Positions 38,271-45,931 of a DNA stretch of 64,000 bases are shown piece by piece. The notes below the pieces were generated by a model. That model made no database searches and had not been told where the DNA came from. It saw nothing but the letters and a program-made list of their open reading frames with translations. Numbering within the stretch: position 1 is the first letter of the stretch; each line of letters opens with the position of its first letter. The stretch is from Rothia terrae. Its GTDB lineage: Bacteria > Actinomycetota > Actinomycetes > Actinomycetales > Micrococcaceae. A program made the position numbers and the translations under genes. The stretch is taken from NCBI RefSeq assembly GCF_012396615.1, contig NZ_JAAXPV010000008.1, positions 55,082 through 119,081 on the forward strand, read 5' to 3'.

Positions 38271-38340
38271 TAAATACACCAGAAACCTTCAAAACCGGGT
38301 GCAAAACTACCCTGTTTTGAAGGTTTCTGACGTATTTACG
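38271..38340. repeat. 70-nt palindromic repeat, copy 1
   Basis: TAAATACACCAGAAACCTTC and the following bases pair with their near-exact complement at the other end (arms about 30 bp, 8-base loop). A copy with only two or three differences is at 40000-40069 in the same orientation. It may also terminate transcription from the helicase gene. Confidence 0.88.
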
Positions 38341-38454
38341 AACGATGGTGAGGGCTAGGGTATGCAACCATATCTCTCACTCAGTGATTGTCACCACCAT
38401 TTTCAACAGCTACTCTTAATGCAAGATTTTGCCTACAACACTCCAGGAGCAAAC

Positions 38455-38550
38455 ATGGATCTCATGATTGCTTTATTGGGAGTAGCAACATTGACGGCTA
38501 GTGCATATGCCTCCGCCAAATGGAGCTACTCTGATAAGGAACACACCTAA
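38455..38550 (+). CDS. 31-residue single-helix membrane peptide
   Basis: The strong ribosome site AGGAG (38445-38449) lies five bases before ATG 38455. The peptide starts MDLMIALLGVATLTASAY and ends in a polar tail KWSYSDKEHT, a single hydrophobic helix with a soluble tail. A longer in-frame reading from 38362 exists but lacks a ribosome site. It sits 99 bases before an MFS gene and inside the pair of 70-nt palindromes. It may be a small regulatory membrane protein or a secreted peptide; no homologue was recognised. Confidence 0.55.
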   Translation: MDLMIALLGVATLTASAYASAKWSYSDKEHT

Positions 38551-38572
38551 AACCTCAGAACTTATAGTTGCC

Positions 38573-38647
38573 GAGGACCTCCGCTACCGTTTGCGAATTC
38601 CACTTCGTCAGACGTCTTATTCCCTTTCACAAAACTTTGAGGTCCTC
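38573..38647 (+). promoter_or_regulatory. Inverted repeat covering the MFS ribosome site
   Basis: GAGGACCTC (38573-38581) and GAGGTCCTC (38639-38647) are exact complements. The right arm contains the only purine-rich site before the MFS ATG at 38650, so pairing in the mRNA would block translation. Confidence 0.45.
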
Positions 38648-38649
38648 CC

Positions 38650-39870
38650 ATGAAAAAACACGCCACAACATCACTGGTGTGGACAGAACGATTTTTATTG
38701 CCGCTCGCTGTTGCTACTGTTGCTACAGGCTTTTCTTTCTATGTTCCCGTCAGCGCCTTATTTCTCGCATCACGTAGCTTATCCTTACAAGATATCTTTC
38801 TTTTAGAAAGTATTTTGCTCGGTAGCATACTGGCTACTGAGATTCCCTCCGGCCTCGTATCGGACAGAGTAAATAGACGCTGGATAATCCTCACTGGTTT
38901 TATTCTCAATGCTGTCGCCGAAGTGCTCTTTGCTGTGGGACATTCCTTTGGCATATTTGCGGCATCGTTTATGTTCAGTGGATTTGGCATTGCCATGCTT
39001 ACCGGTGTGCAGGACGCATATATCTACGATTCCTTGAGAGAGCATGCTGACAAGCTCTCAGTCGGAGTATGGGGACATTTAAGCTCCTTAGAGCTAGGAG
39101 CCGGAGTCCTAGGTTCCATTTCGGGTGGCCTTCTTGCTACGCAAGACGTCTCTTATCCGGCTTTTGCAAGTGCTGGATGCGCGATCTTAGCTGCGAGTGC
39201 AGTAGCTTTTCTGCCGAATCAGCACCCACAGGGTAAGAGAAGTAAAAACTCCGAAACGACATGGTTGAGCTTCAAAAGGGCCGCCGAGTTGCTCTTTACG
39301 TCTCCGCTGCTGTTGTATACAGCGGTTGCATCGAGCGCTTCTTTCGTCATGTTTAATGCCGTTTTTACAATCAACCAGCCATTGTTCCAAGCAACCGCGG
39401 TACCAGTTGCATTCTGGGGTTTCATTGGAGCAACAGCACAGTTGCTAGCTGCTGTTTACAACCATTTTGCTGGGTCAATCGTTGATAGTTTTGGTCGGAA
39501 GACTAGTTTGCTCTTAGCCCAGGGTTACGGAATCTGTGGTTTTGTTCTGATGGCAGTCCCGCATCCTGTAGCTGTTATCGCGGGATTCATACTCACTGTG
39601 CTAGGGATGAATGCTCGAGGTCCTATTATTAGAGCGGTAGCAAACAAGGTAATACCTGTACATCGCCGAGCGACTGTCCTCAATATTGCCAGTACTGTCG
39701 GTAGTCTTGTTGGAATCGCGATGAACCCAGTTATTGGGTGGGGTGCAGAGACCAATTCACGGAACACGGTGGTCATCATAGCTGTAGTTTTGACGCTGAT
39801 GGCTCTTGCATGGATACCGATTGCCAATCGATACCTCACAGAGGATAGAGCAGAACAGTGTGTGAGGTAG
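38650..39870 (+). CDS. MFS transporter in a palindrome-flanked cassette
   Basis: 406 residues with 12 predicted helices and the MFS loop 2-3 motif as LVSDRVNRRW (about 73-82), repeated weakly as SIVDSFGRKTSLLL in the second half. The substrate is unknown; the family includes drug, sugar and small-peptide exporters. Base and codon use (TTA, ATA, AGA, AGT) is more AT-rich than in surrounding genes, a sign of transfer. It is flanked by the palindromes at 38271-38340 and 40000-40069, and preceded by the small peptide gene. A hairpin can sequester its ribosome site. Confidence 0.85.
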   Translation: MKKHATTSLVWTERFLLPLAVATVATGFSFYVPVSALFLASRSLSLQDIFLLESILLGSILATEIPSGLVSDRVNRRWIILTGFILNAVAEVLFAVGHSFGIFAASFMFSGFGIAMLTGVQDAYIYDSLREHADKLSVGVWGHLSSLELGAGVLGSISGGLLATQDVSYPAFASAGCAILAASAVAFLPNQHPQGKRSKNSETTWLSFKRAAELLFTSPLLLYTAVASSASFVMFNAVFTINQPLFQATAVPVAFWGFIGATAQLLAAVYNHFAGSIVDSFGRKTSLLLAQGYGICGFVLMAVPHPVAVIAGFILTVLGMNARGPIIRAVANKVIPVHRRATVLNIASTVGSLVGIAMNPVIGWGAETNSRNTVVIIAVVLTLMALAWIPIANRYLTEDRAEQCVR

Positions 39871-39892
39871 TTGAATCCTAAAAAGTACGCAG

Positions 39893-39920
39893 TCGCCAGC
39901 TGGCTTGGGGCTGGCATTAA
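39893..39920 (+). repeat. Dispersed intergenic repeat, copy A
   Basis: GCCAGCTGGCTTGGGGCTGG then CATTAATC; GCCAGC can pair with GCTGGC. Matches copies B and C in the core TGGCT(C/T)GGGGCTGGC. Lies between the MFS gene and the second palindrome, inside outer arms ACGCAGTCG (39886-39894) and CGACTGCGT (39964-39972). Confidence 0.5.
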
Positions 39921-39999
39921 TCATGGCGAGCGCCCCGCGCAAGACCATGGGAGCGATCGCCGACGACTGCGTGCTGGTTAGGTTTCCTCCTGCGTGCAC

Positions 40000-40069
40000 T
40001 AAATACGCCAGAAACCTTCAAAACCGGGTGCAAAATTACCCTGTTTTGAAGGTTTCTGACGTATTTACG
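40000..40069. repeat. 70-nt palindromic repeat, copy 2
   Basis: Near-identical to 38271-38340 and in the same orientation; starts 1,729 bases from copy 1. Arms of about 30 bp (TAAATACGCCAGAAACCTTC and onward against its complement). Lies between the MFS gene and the 3' end of deoK; it could act as a terminator in both directions. Confidence 0.88.
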
Positions 40070-40103
40070 GTGACTAGCTCCGTCGTTAGTGCCCCACCAG
40101 GCT

Positions 40104-41021
40104 CTAGAGCTTGTCTGTATACTTCTCCTTGAACTCGGACGCAGTCGCGTACGAGGTTTGCGTACCGTACTTGGTCACGGAGTCACCCGCGTAGAGGTTG
40201 GCGATGCGCAAGGACTCCTCAATGTCGCCGGTTTCAGCCCAGTAGTGGCTGAAACAACCAATGAAGGCGTCGCCTGCTCCGGTGGTATCAATCGCGTCCA
40301 CCTTGTTGCCTTCAATCAGTTTCTCGCCCTCGGCAGTTATCCACAGGACACCACGCACACCCAGGGTGACGATCACGTTCTTAATACCGACGTCCAACAG
40401 TACGTGAGCCGCATTTGAGATGTCCTCGATGCTCTCCACCGGCATGCCCGACAGCAGTGAAAGCTCGGTCTCGTTAGGCATAATGAACTCCACGGACTTC
40501 ACACGTTCCAGCGACAACTCGGGTGCAGCAGGTGCAGGGTTGAGCAGAACGGGAATACCCAGTTCCTTGCCCAAATCAATCGCCGCGTAGACGGTCTCAA
40601 GCGAGATTTCCAACTGCAGAACAATCAGCTGGCACTGCTCAATGTCGGCACGAGCGTCCTGCAAATCCTGTGGCGAGAGCAGCGCGTTGGCGCCCTTGAT
40701 AATGATGATGGAGTTGTTTGATTGCTCATCAACAAAAATTGGGGCAACTCCGCTGGAGCCCTCGGTACGCAGAATGTACTTGTCGTCGATGCCGTTTTCT
40801 TTGAAGTTGGCAATGGTGTTCTCAGCAAAGAGATCAGTGCCGACGCGAGTGACCATCAAAATCTCGGAGCCAAGACGTGACGCCGCGACGGCCTGGTTAG
40901 CGCCTTTACCGCCGCATCCGAGACGGAAATCGGGTGCCTCGATGGTCTCGCCCTGCTCGGGCATGCGGTGAATGTAGCTGATCAGATCAACGTTGTTGGA
41001 ACCAATAACTGCGATTTTCAT
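40104..41021 (-). CDS. deoK: Deoxyribokinase (ribokinase family)
   Basis: Phosphorylates 2-deoxyribose to deoxyribose-5-phosphate, which deoxyribose-phosphate aldolase splits. 305 residues with the PfkB motifs GCGGKGANQA near residue 35 and DTTGAGDAF near residue 246. Segments GVAPIFV, NSIIIIKGAN, CQLIVLQLE and GTQTSYATA closely resemble Salmonella DeoK rather than RbsK. The operon partners, a FucP-like permease and a DUF4432 gene, match the deoP-deoX-deoK set. Its ATG overlaps the deoX-like stop by four bases. Ribokinase activity cannot be excluded by sequence alone. Confidence 0.85.
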   Translation of the reverse strand: MKIAVIGSNNVDLISYIHRMPEQGETIEAPDFRLGCGGKGANQAVAASRLGSEILMVTRVGTDLFAENTIANFKENGIDDKYILRTEGSSGVAPIFVDEQSNNSIIIIKGANALLSPQDLQDARADIEQCQLIVLQLEISLETVYAAIDLGKELGIPVLLNPAPAAPELSLERVKSVEFIMPNETELSLLSGMPVESIEDISNAAHVLLDVGIKNVIVTLGVRGVLWITAEGEKLIEGNKVDAIDTTGAGDAFIGCFSHYWAETGDIEESLRIANLYAGDSVTKYGTQTSYATASEFKEKYTDKL

Positions 41022-41844
41022 GAGTGCGCTTCTTTCAGTTCGTCGGCGTTCTTCAAACCGGTGGGGACGGTAAAGCTGCGGGTTTTGCCCGGTTCTAATT
41101 CAATCAGAGTGCCAGCTTTCTTGGCTGCCAGGAATCCTTCGGGACGCGAGGTGCCGGGTAGCGCGAAGGCTGAGACTGACAGGTCGGGGTTGTGCAGAAT
41201 CCAGCGGGTTGCCACGGGGAACTCGTCGGTGCTGAAGCTGGTGACGAACGCCGAGCCGTCAGGTCGCGTCAACTTGAACTCTGCGCGTTCTGCCTTGGCG
41301 GGCAGGTTATCGGCGAAGTAGACGATTTCGGGTTGGTGACCGACAGCGAAATATCAAAGACACCGGAGTCAGGGGTTACTGTCACCTCGGGAACAGCTAC
41401 ATAGTGATGGCCGAAACCCTGAATGTAGCGGTAGCGCGAGCGCACACCTAAGCGTCCGTCCTCGTGCAGAATAAGCTCGGCATCGTCCATGCGTGCGCAG
41501 GGGAACTCGCCATGTAGCGGGTGGGTGTCCTCTGGCGCCGGGCATCCATTCGCTAGAAGACCGGAGTGGAAGGCGAAGCAACCGTAGGTGTCTTGGATGG
41601 TGCTCACTGGGTAGGGCTGCGTAAACATGTTGTCCATGCGCAGGTTGATGCCGTCTACTTCTGCATCCCAAATCATCTGGCCCAGGTAGGGCAGGATTTC
41701 CAGCGTCAAGCGGTGGTTTTTGATGGTCAAGGACTCCACGCCGGAGGGGTACTTTTCTGCAGTAACCTGCCAGTGCTGGTTAGAGAAAATATCGCGCGGG
41801 GTATCCCCAAAGGTTTCGCGGTGCAGTGCTATACGAGAAAACAT
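41018..41844 (-). pseudogene. deoX: deoX-like sugar epimerase gene (DUF4432), frameshifted
   Basis: Aldose-1-epimerase-like protein of PF14486; in the deo operon it is a putative deoxyribose mutarotase. The first frame codes MFSRIALHRETFGDTPRDIF up to SLSVTNPKSST and runs to a stop at 41269; the second, from about 41340, codes PEIVYFADNLPAKAERAEF to the C terminus and ends at 41018. The join lies near 41340. The family's M-H-N-(Y/F) segment and about 50 residues expected between VTN and the PEIV stretch seem missing, so both an internal deletion and a frameshift are likely. Overlaps deoP by one base and deoK by four. Confidence 0.78.
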
Positions 41845-43226
41845 TATGCCGCTACCTTGCCTTTCTGAGCCTGGCGGTGAATGTCCCAGAAGTACAGTGC
41901 CATGGTGCCAAAGCAGAGGATGTTGATGATGAAGCTGAACTGCATGGACCCGGTCAGGTCAGAAATCAGGCCCTGAATTACCGGGATCACTGCGCCACCG
42001 ATAATTGCCATGACGATGATTGCGCCTGCAGTTTCGGTAAAGCGCTTATCTTCAACGGTGTCGAGAGTACGCGCGTAGATGGTCGCCCAACCGGGGCCAA
42101 GCATCGCTGATGCGAAGACTGCCGCCCATACCGCTGAGAAGTTGGGAACACTAATCACGTAAACGAGCGCAACCATGCCCAGTACCGAGTAAGCGATAAG
42201 AACCATGTCTTGGTTGAAGCGGGTCATGAGGAAGTTTGCGAGTATCTTGCCAATGAAGAAAGCAATGAACGCAAAAATCATGTAGTTGGAGGCGCTGCGC
42301 TCGTTGATGCTGGAATCCATGTGCAGTGCCAGACGGATGGTGAATGACCACAGTGCGGTCTGCACGCCAACGTACATGAACTGGGTGATGATGCCCTTGA
42401 TGAACGCAGGGTTCTTGGAGAGGTAGCGCAGGGTTTCGCCGATGGACGAGGGCTTTTCTTCGTGCGCTTTATTCAGCGGCTTGCAGTGCGGGTACTGGGT
42501 GATTGCAACCAGCAGAACGAGTACCACCAGCACCATGATAATCAGGCGGTAGGGCTCCAAGGTGCGTTGCAGTGCTTCTGCGGCCAGGGCATGACGGTCA
42601 GCTTCGTTCAGGCCTTCGAGTTGCTTGTGCAGGGCATCGCCATCCGTGAAAATCAGGTACTTGCCCAACAAAGCGCCTGACAAGAAGCCGATAGGCGTGA
42701 AGGTCTGTGAGATGTTCAGACGTAGCGTCGCGGACTCCTTGGGGCCAATCATGGACGAGTAGGTGTTCGCTGAGGTTTCCAAGAAAGAAAGACCAACTGC
42801 AACCGAGAAGATAGCCGCCAAAAAGATGGTGTAGGTGGCTACGTGAGATGCGGGGAAGAAGAGCAGACAACCCACAATGTAGATGCTCAAGCCAAGCAAC
42901 AAACCGACTTTGTAACTGAACTTGCGGATGACGCGGGATGCCGGGATAGCAATAACGAAGTAGCCGCCGTAGAAAGCAGACTGCACGAATGCGGATGCCA
43001 CATCGGAAAGCGTAAACAGTGCCTTGAACTGGGTAATCAGAATGTCGTTAAGGCTCGCCGCTGCACCCCACATGGGAAAGCAGATGGAGAGCAGAATGAA
43101 CTGAAAGAGCGGAATTTTGCTGAGGTAGCCGTCACGTTTTTGAAGCGTGCGGTCTTTGATCAATCCCCAGCTGGTGTTGGGTACGCCTTCATCCTCGAGA
43201 TGATGCGCCGTTGCATTCACACTCAT
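41844..43226 (-). CDS. deoP: Deoxyribose permease, FucP-type MFS
   Basis: Sugar:proton symporter with 12 helices, 460 residues. N-terminal FPMWGAAASLNDILITQFKA and LFTLSDVASAFVQSAFYGGY are signatures of the FucP/GlcP family (F-x-x-W-G-x-x-x-x-L-N-x-x-L). An extra 25-residue N-terminal polar segment starts MSVNATAHHLEDEG. FucP homologues paired with DeoK and DeoX transport deoxyribose in Salmonella; fucose transport is the alternative. First gene of the operon; its promoter lies in 43227-43479, where a palindrome (43396-43413) may be the operator. The TAA stop overlaps the deoX ATG by one base. Confidence 0.82.
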   Translation of the reverse strand: MSVNATAHHLEDEGVPNTSWGLIKDRTLQKRDGYLSKIPLFQFILLSICFPMWGAAASLNDILITQFKALFTLSDVASAFVQSAFYGGYFVIAIPASRVIRKFSYKVGLLLGLSIYIVGCLLFFPASHVATYTIFLAAIFSVAVGLSFLETSANTYSSMIGPKESATLRLNISQTFTPIGFLSGALLGKYLIFTDGDALHKQLEGLNEADRHALAAEALQRTLEPYRLIIMVLVVLVLLVAITQYPHCKPLNKAHEEKPSSIGETLRYLSKNPAFIKGIITQFMYVGVQTALWSFTIRLALHMDSSINERSASNYMIFAFIAFFIGKILANFLMTRFNQDMVLIAYSVLGMVALVYVISVPNFSAVWAAVFASAMLGPGWATIYARTLDTVEDKRFTETAGAIIVMAIIGGAVIPVIQGLISDLTGSMQFSFIINILCFGTMALYFWDIHRQAQKGKVAA

Positions 43227-43395
43227 AGTCTTATCCCTTGCGGTAGCTCTGTCGTCGGTGACAGAGTGTGCGGTTATACGTTTTGAGAAGACTCATGGCT
43301 TTTCACGGGGTAGCGATGGTTCGCGGTAAAAGACGCCCTTGTCCCTCTCTCACAACCGATATTAGGACGCGGCATGGAAGTTTCTACAGGATTTT

Positions 43396-43413
43396 TTGGC
43401 ACATATGTTCCAA
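43396..43413. promoter_or_regulatory. Putative operator of the deo operon
   Basis: TTGG-C-ACATATGT-T-CCAA is an 18-bp palindrome with one non-pairing position, centred on ACATATGT. It lies between the regulator's stop and deoP, about 170-190 bases before the deoP ATG. Similar symmetry is seen in DeoR/SorC-family operators, but the regulator's binding site is unknown. Confidence 0.5.
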
Positions 43414-43479
43414 GTTGAAATGTTTTTAGAGGGATACAAGGTTCATAAGTTCTCTTATTTACTGGCGTGCCATTCGAGT

Positions 43480-44460
43480 CTACCTCGCGCGTCCTCCGCC
43501 AGAAGAATCGTACCGAGACAGCGCAAGCGCCGTTTTCGCATCCACCACCAACCGATTTGTATAGCCCCACCTCAAGGTAGCGTGCATGACCTCAATTTTC
43601 TCGTCCCCACCGGCGACCAGTATCTTCTGCTCCACCTTACGCAAATCAGGCAAAGACAGTCCTGCCACCCGACTATTCGCATCCGGCAGGCAAATACGCG
43701 CGTTTGCATCAACATAGTGCGAACAGATGTCTCCCACCGCGCGTTGAGCAAGCAACTCTTTTTCAGCTGCGCTCAATAGCTGCGACCGGAAAAGTCTTGA
43801 CGTCTGCGTGCACGTACCCGGCGAAAACACAACGACGCGGCACTCCTGCGAACGCGCCAACAACTGCGCAACAGCGCTCCTATGCTCGGGCAGGTAGCGC
43901 TCTTCAAGAGTAGAAAAGATAACCGGCACATCCGTTATATAACATTCAGCATTCAGCGCTACAGCCAACTTCTCGTGTGCTTGCCTCATACGATGAGCAT
44001 TCAAATCATCGCCAAAAGATCCCGGAAGCTGCACCACAGAAATATCCGAAAGCGATGTCTGCTCACAAGCGTCCGCCATCTCATGCACAGTTTCAGACCA
44101 CACCACACCCAGGCTGTCACCAGGCGTTAAAACCTCAGCCAGCACAGTCCACGCACGCCGTCCCAACGCCCTACGCAAATCAGTGGGTCCCAGCCCGAGC
44201 GGTGACACAATATGCACACTATTTAGCCCGTATGTCTCGCACAACTGCGCAGAAAGACGCTGGTCATTCTCGCGCGGGTCGCGCACCTCCACATGCACAA
44301 ACCCGCGGTCCTTAGCGTGGCTCAATAACTTAGAAATCGTAGGGCGCCCCATATGCAGCTTCTTCGCCACTTCATCTTGTGAAAGACCCGACTAGTAGAG
44401 CTTGGCAGCATCCAGCGCCAGCTCATCACGTCGCGTTAGCCCAAACTCATTGGTCTTCAT
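43480..44460 (-). pseudogene. SorC-family sugar regulator with an in-frame stop
   Basis: DeoR/SorC-type transcription regulator; would be the repressor or activator of the deo genes. From ATG 44460 it reads MKTNEFGLTRRDELALDAAK then LY, with TAG at codon 23 (44392-44394), then SGLSQDEVAKKLHMGRPTI and the sugar-binding domain (GDSLGVVWSETVHEMADACE) to the stop at 43480. LYYSGLSQ is expected, so the stop looks like TAT or TAC mutated to TAG. The stop falls just before the HTH, so internal restarts (GTG 44370) would lose part of the DNA-binding domain. Readthrough or sequencing error are possible. Confidence 0.82.
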
Positions 44461-44491
44461 GGTGCAAGCTTACGCACACGCCGCGGGCAGA

Positions 44492-44531
44492 TAAAAATAC
44501 CCTCCCACCGCGAGAAAGGTGAGAGGGTAAA
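44492..44531 (-). terminator. Terminator after the DUF808 gene
   Basis: TACCCTCCCACC (44498-44509) pairs with GGTGAGAGGGTA (44518-44529) with one G-U; on the minus strand it is followed by TTTTTAT. It lies between the DUF808 gene (minus) and the regulator gene. Confidence 0.7.
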
Positions 44532-44570
44532 GCTTCGTTAGAAACGACTACTAGCCACAAGCAGGAACGG

Positions 44571-44637
44571 GTGGTAGCTGCCAACTGGCTCGGGTCTGGC
44601 GTTTAGGGATGTTGGCTGATGCCACCCGTTCCCTGCC
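44571..44637 (+). repeat. Dispersed intergenic repeat, copy B, in a hairpin
   Basis: GCAGGAACGGGTGG (44571-44584) pairs with CCACCCGTTCCCTGC (about 44622-44636), enclosing CCAACTGGCTCGGGTCTGGC then GTTTAGGGATGTTGG (about 44581-44613), the repeat core shared with copies A and C. Lies between the DUF808 stop and its terminator. Confidence 0.6.
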
Positions 44638-44669
44638 GTAATCGAACTTATGATCTTCTGTTGCGGAAA

Positions 44670-45713
44670 CTATGCACGCACGGACGCGCCACCGGAATTA
44701 CCGCGGTGGGCAGCGTCCTTCGATTCAGCTACAGTCTTTGATTCTGAGTGACCGTGAGCGTCATCATCGTGCTTCTTGCCACCGTGGCCCAGCGGGGTAA
44801 AGTGCAAAATCGCAACGATAATCGCACCAACAATCAAACCGAAGATGAGTGAGAGACCAGTATTCGTAAACCACGCCAAAACTGCGCCAATGAAACCGGG
44901 GATCGCGTGCTCAACGATGTGCTCCATATGGTGCACAAATTCGTAGAGAGGATGGAAGCCTAGCTTATTCATACCGTCCAGCAGAATATGACCGCCAACC
45001 CAGAGCATTGCCAACATACCGACAAAGGAAATAATTGACATTACGGTCGGCATAGCCTTCACAAGACCGCGCCCGAACGACTTGGTAGCGCTCCCCTTGC
45101 CCTTCTTAGCCAAGAACAGACCAAAGTCATCCATCTTGACGAGCAAGGCAACCACACCATACACACCAATAGTCAGCGCAACACCCACAACAGCAAGAAT
45201 CAAGGCGCGGTTCATGAGAGTTTCAGATGCTACTTCGTTGAGTGAGATCACCATGATTTCAGAACTCAAAATGAAGTCTGTGCGCACTGCACCAGAGATA
45301 ATCTTCTTCTCGTCCGCCTCATCAGGAGTGCCAAGAGGAGATTCCGCATCTTTATCCTTGGTATTAATAATTTCGATAACTTTTTCAGCACCTTCATAAC
45401 ACAGGAAAGCGCCACCGCACATCAAAAGCGGGGTTAGAAGCCACGGAATGAACTGGCTCAGCAAGAGCGCAAAAACAAGAATAATCGCCTTATTGCGTAG
45501 CGAACCTATCGCGATTTTCTTGATGATAGGGAACTCGCGCTTAGGCTCAATACCCTGAACGTACTGTGGGGTCACAGCGGTATCATCAACTACCACGCCT
45601 GCGGCTTTAGCGGACGCGCGTCCAGCGGCTGCCGCCACGTTGTCCATATTTGCCGCGGTGAGTTTTACGAGTGCAGCGACATCGTCCAAAAGTGCGGCCA
45701 AACCACCGGCCAT
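44670..45713 (-). CDS. DUF808 membrane protein (YedI-like)
   Basis: 347 residues from ATG 45713 (MAGGLAALLDDVAALVKL), the family's N-terminal signature; start chosen over an ATG 9 bases upstream. About eight helices, including LFALLLSQFIPWLLTPLLMCGG-like AIILVFALLLSQFIPWLL, and a His-rich C-terminal tail (HGGKKHDDDAHGHSESK). The family DUF808 (E. coli YedI) is inner membrane with unknown role. No ribosome site is strong (AGAAAG). Monocistronic. A His/Asp-rich tail like this may bind metal, which is only suggestive. Confidence 0.87.
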   Translation of the reverse strand: MAGGLAALLDDVAALVKLTAANMDNVAAAAGRASAKAAGVVVDDTAVTPQYVQGIEPKREFPIIKKIAIGSLRNKAIILVFALLLSQFIPWLLTPLLMCGGAFLCYEGAEKVIEIINTKDKDAESPLGTPDEADEKKIISGAVRTDFILSSEIMVISLNEVASETLMNRALILAVVGVALTIGVYGVVALLVKMDDFGLFLAKKGKGSATKSFGRGLVKAMPTVMSIISFVGMLAMLWVGGHILLDGMNKLGFHPLYEFVHHMEHIVEHAIPGFIGAVLAWFTNTGLSLIFGLIVGAIIVAILHFTPLGHGGKKHDDDAHGHSESKTVAESKDAAHRGNSGGASVRA

Positions 45714-45860
45714 GTGTATCACATCTTTCTAGGTGCGCTATACCCGCCAAGAGGTATAGAAAGTAGAGTTACTTAATTTTAGGGGACAGTTAGCTTCTTT
45801 GGGGTATCTCCCGCACGTAATGTGCGCCCCACCGCGCTAGCATCCACTACGCCCCTCACA

Positions 45861-45913
45861 TTCCGTGGATTTGCGCTGTAATTTCCGTGTTTTTACAGCG
45901 CAAATCCACGGAA
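45861..45913. repeat. Perfect 21-bp-arm palindrome downstream of an MFS gene
   Basis: TTCCGTGGATTTGCGCTGTA then A (45861-45881) pairs exactly with 45893-45913; outside it CCCTCAC and GTGAGGG give more pairing. It starts 19 bases past the minus-strand MFS stop. No clear T run, so it may be a REP-like element or a non-canonical terminator. Confidence 0.75.
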
Positions 45914-45931
45914 AGTGCGTGAGGGCGGGTT

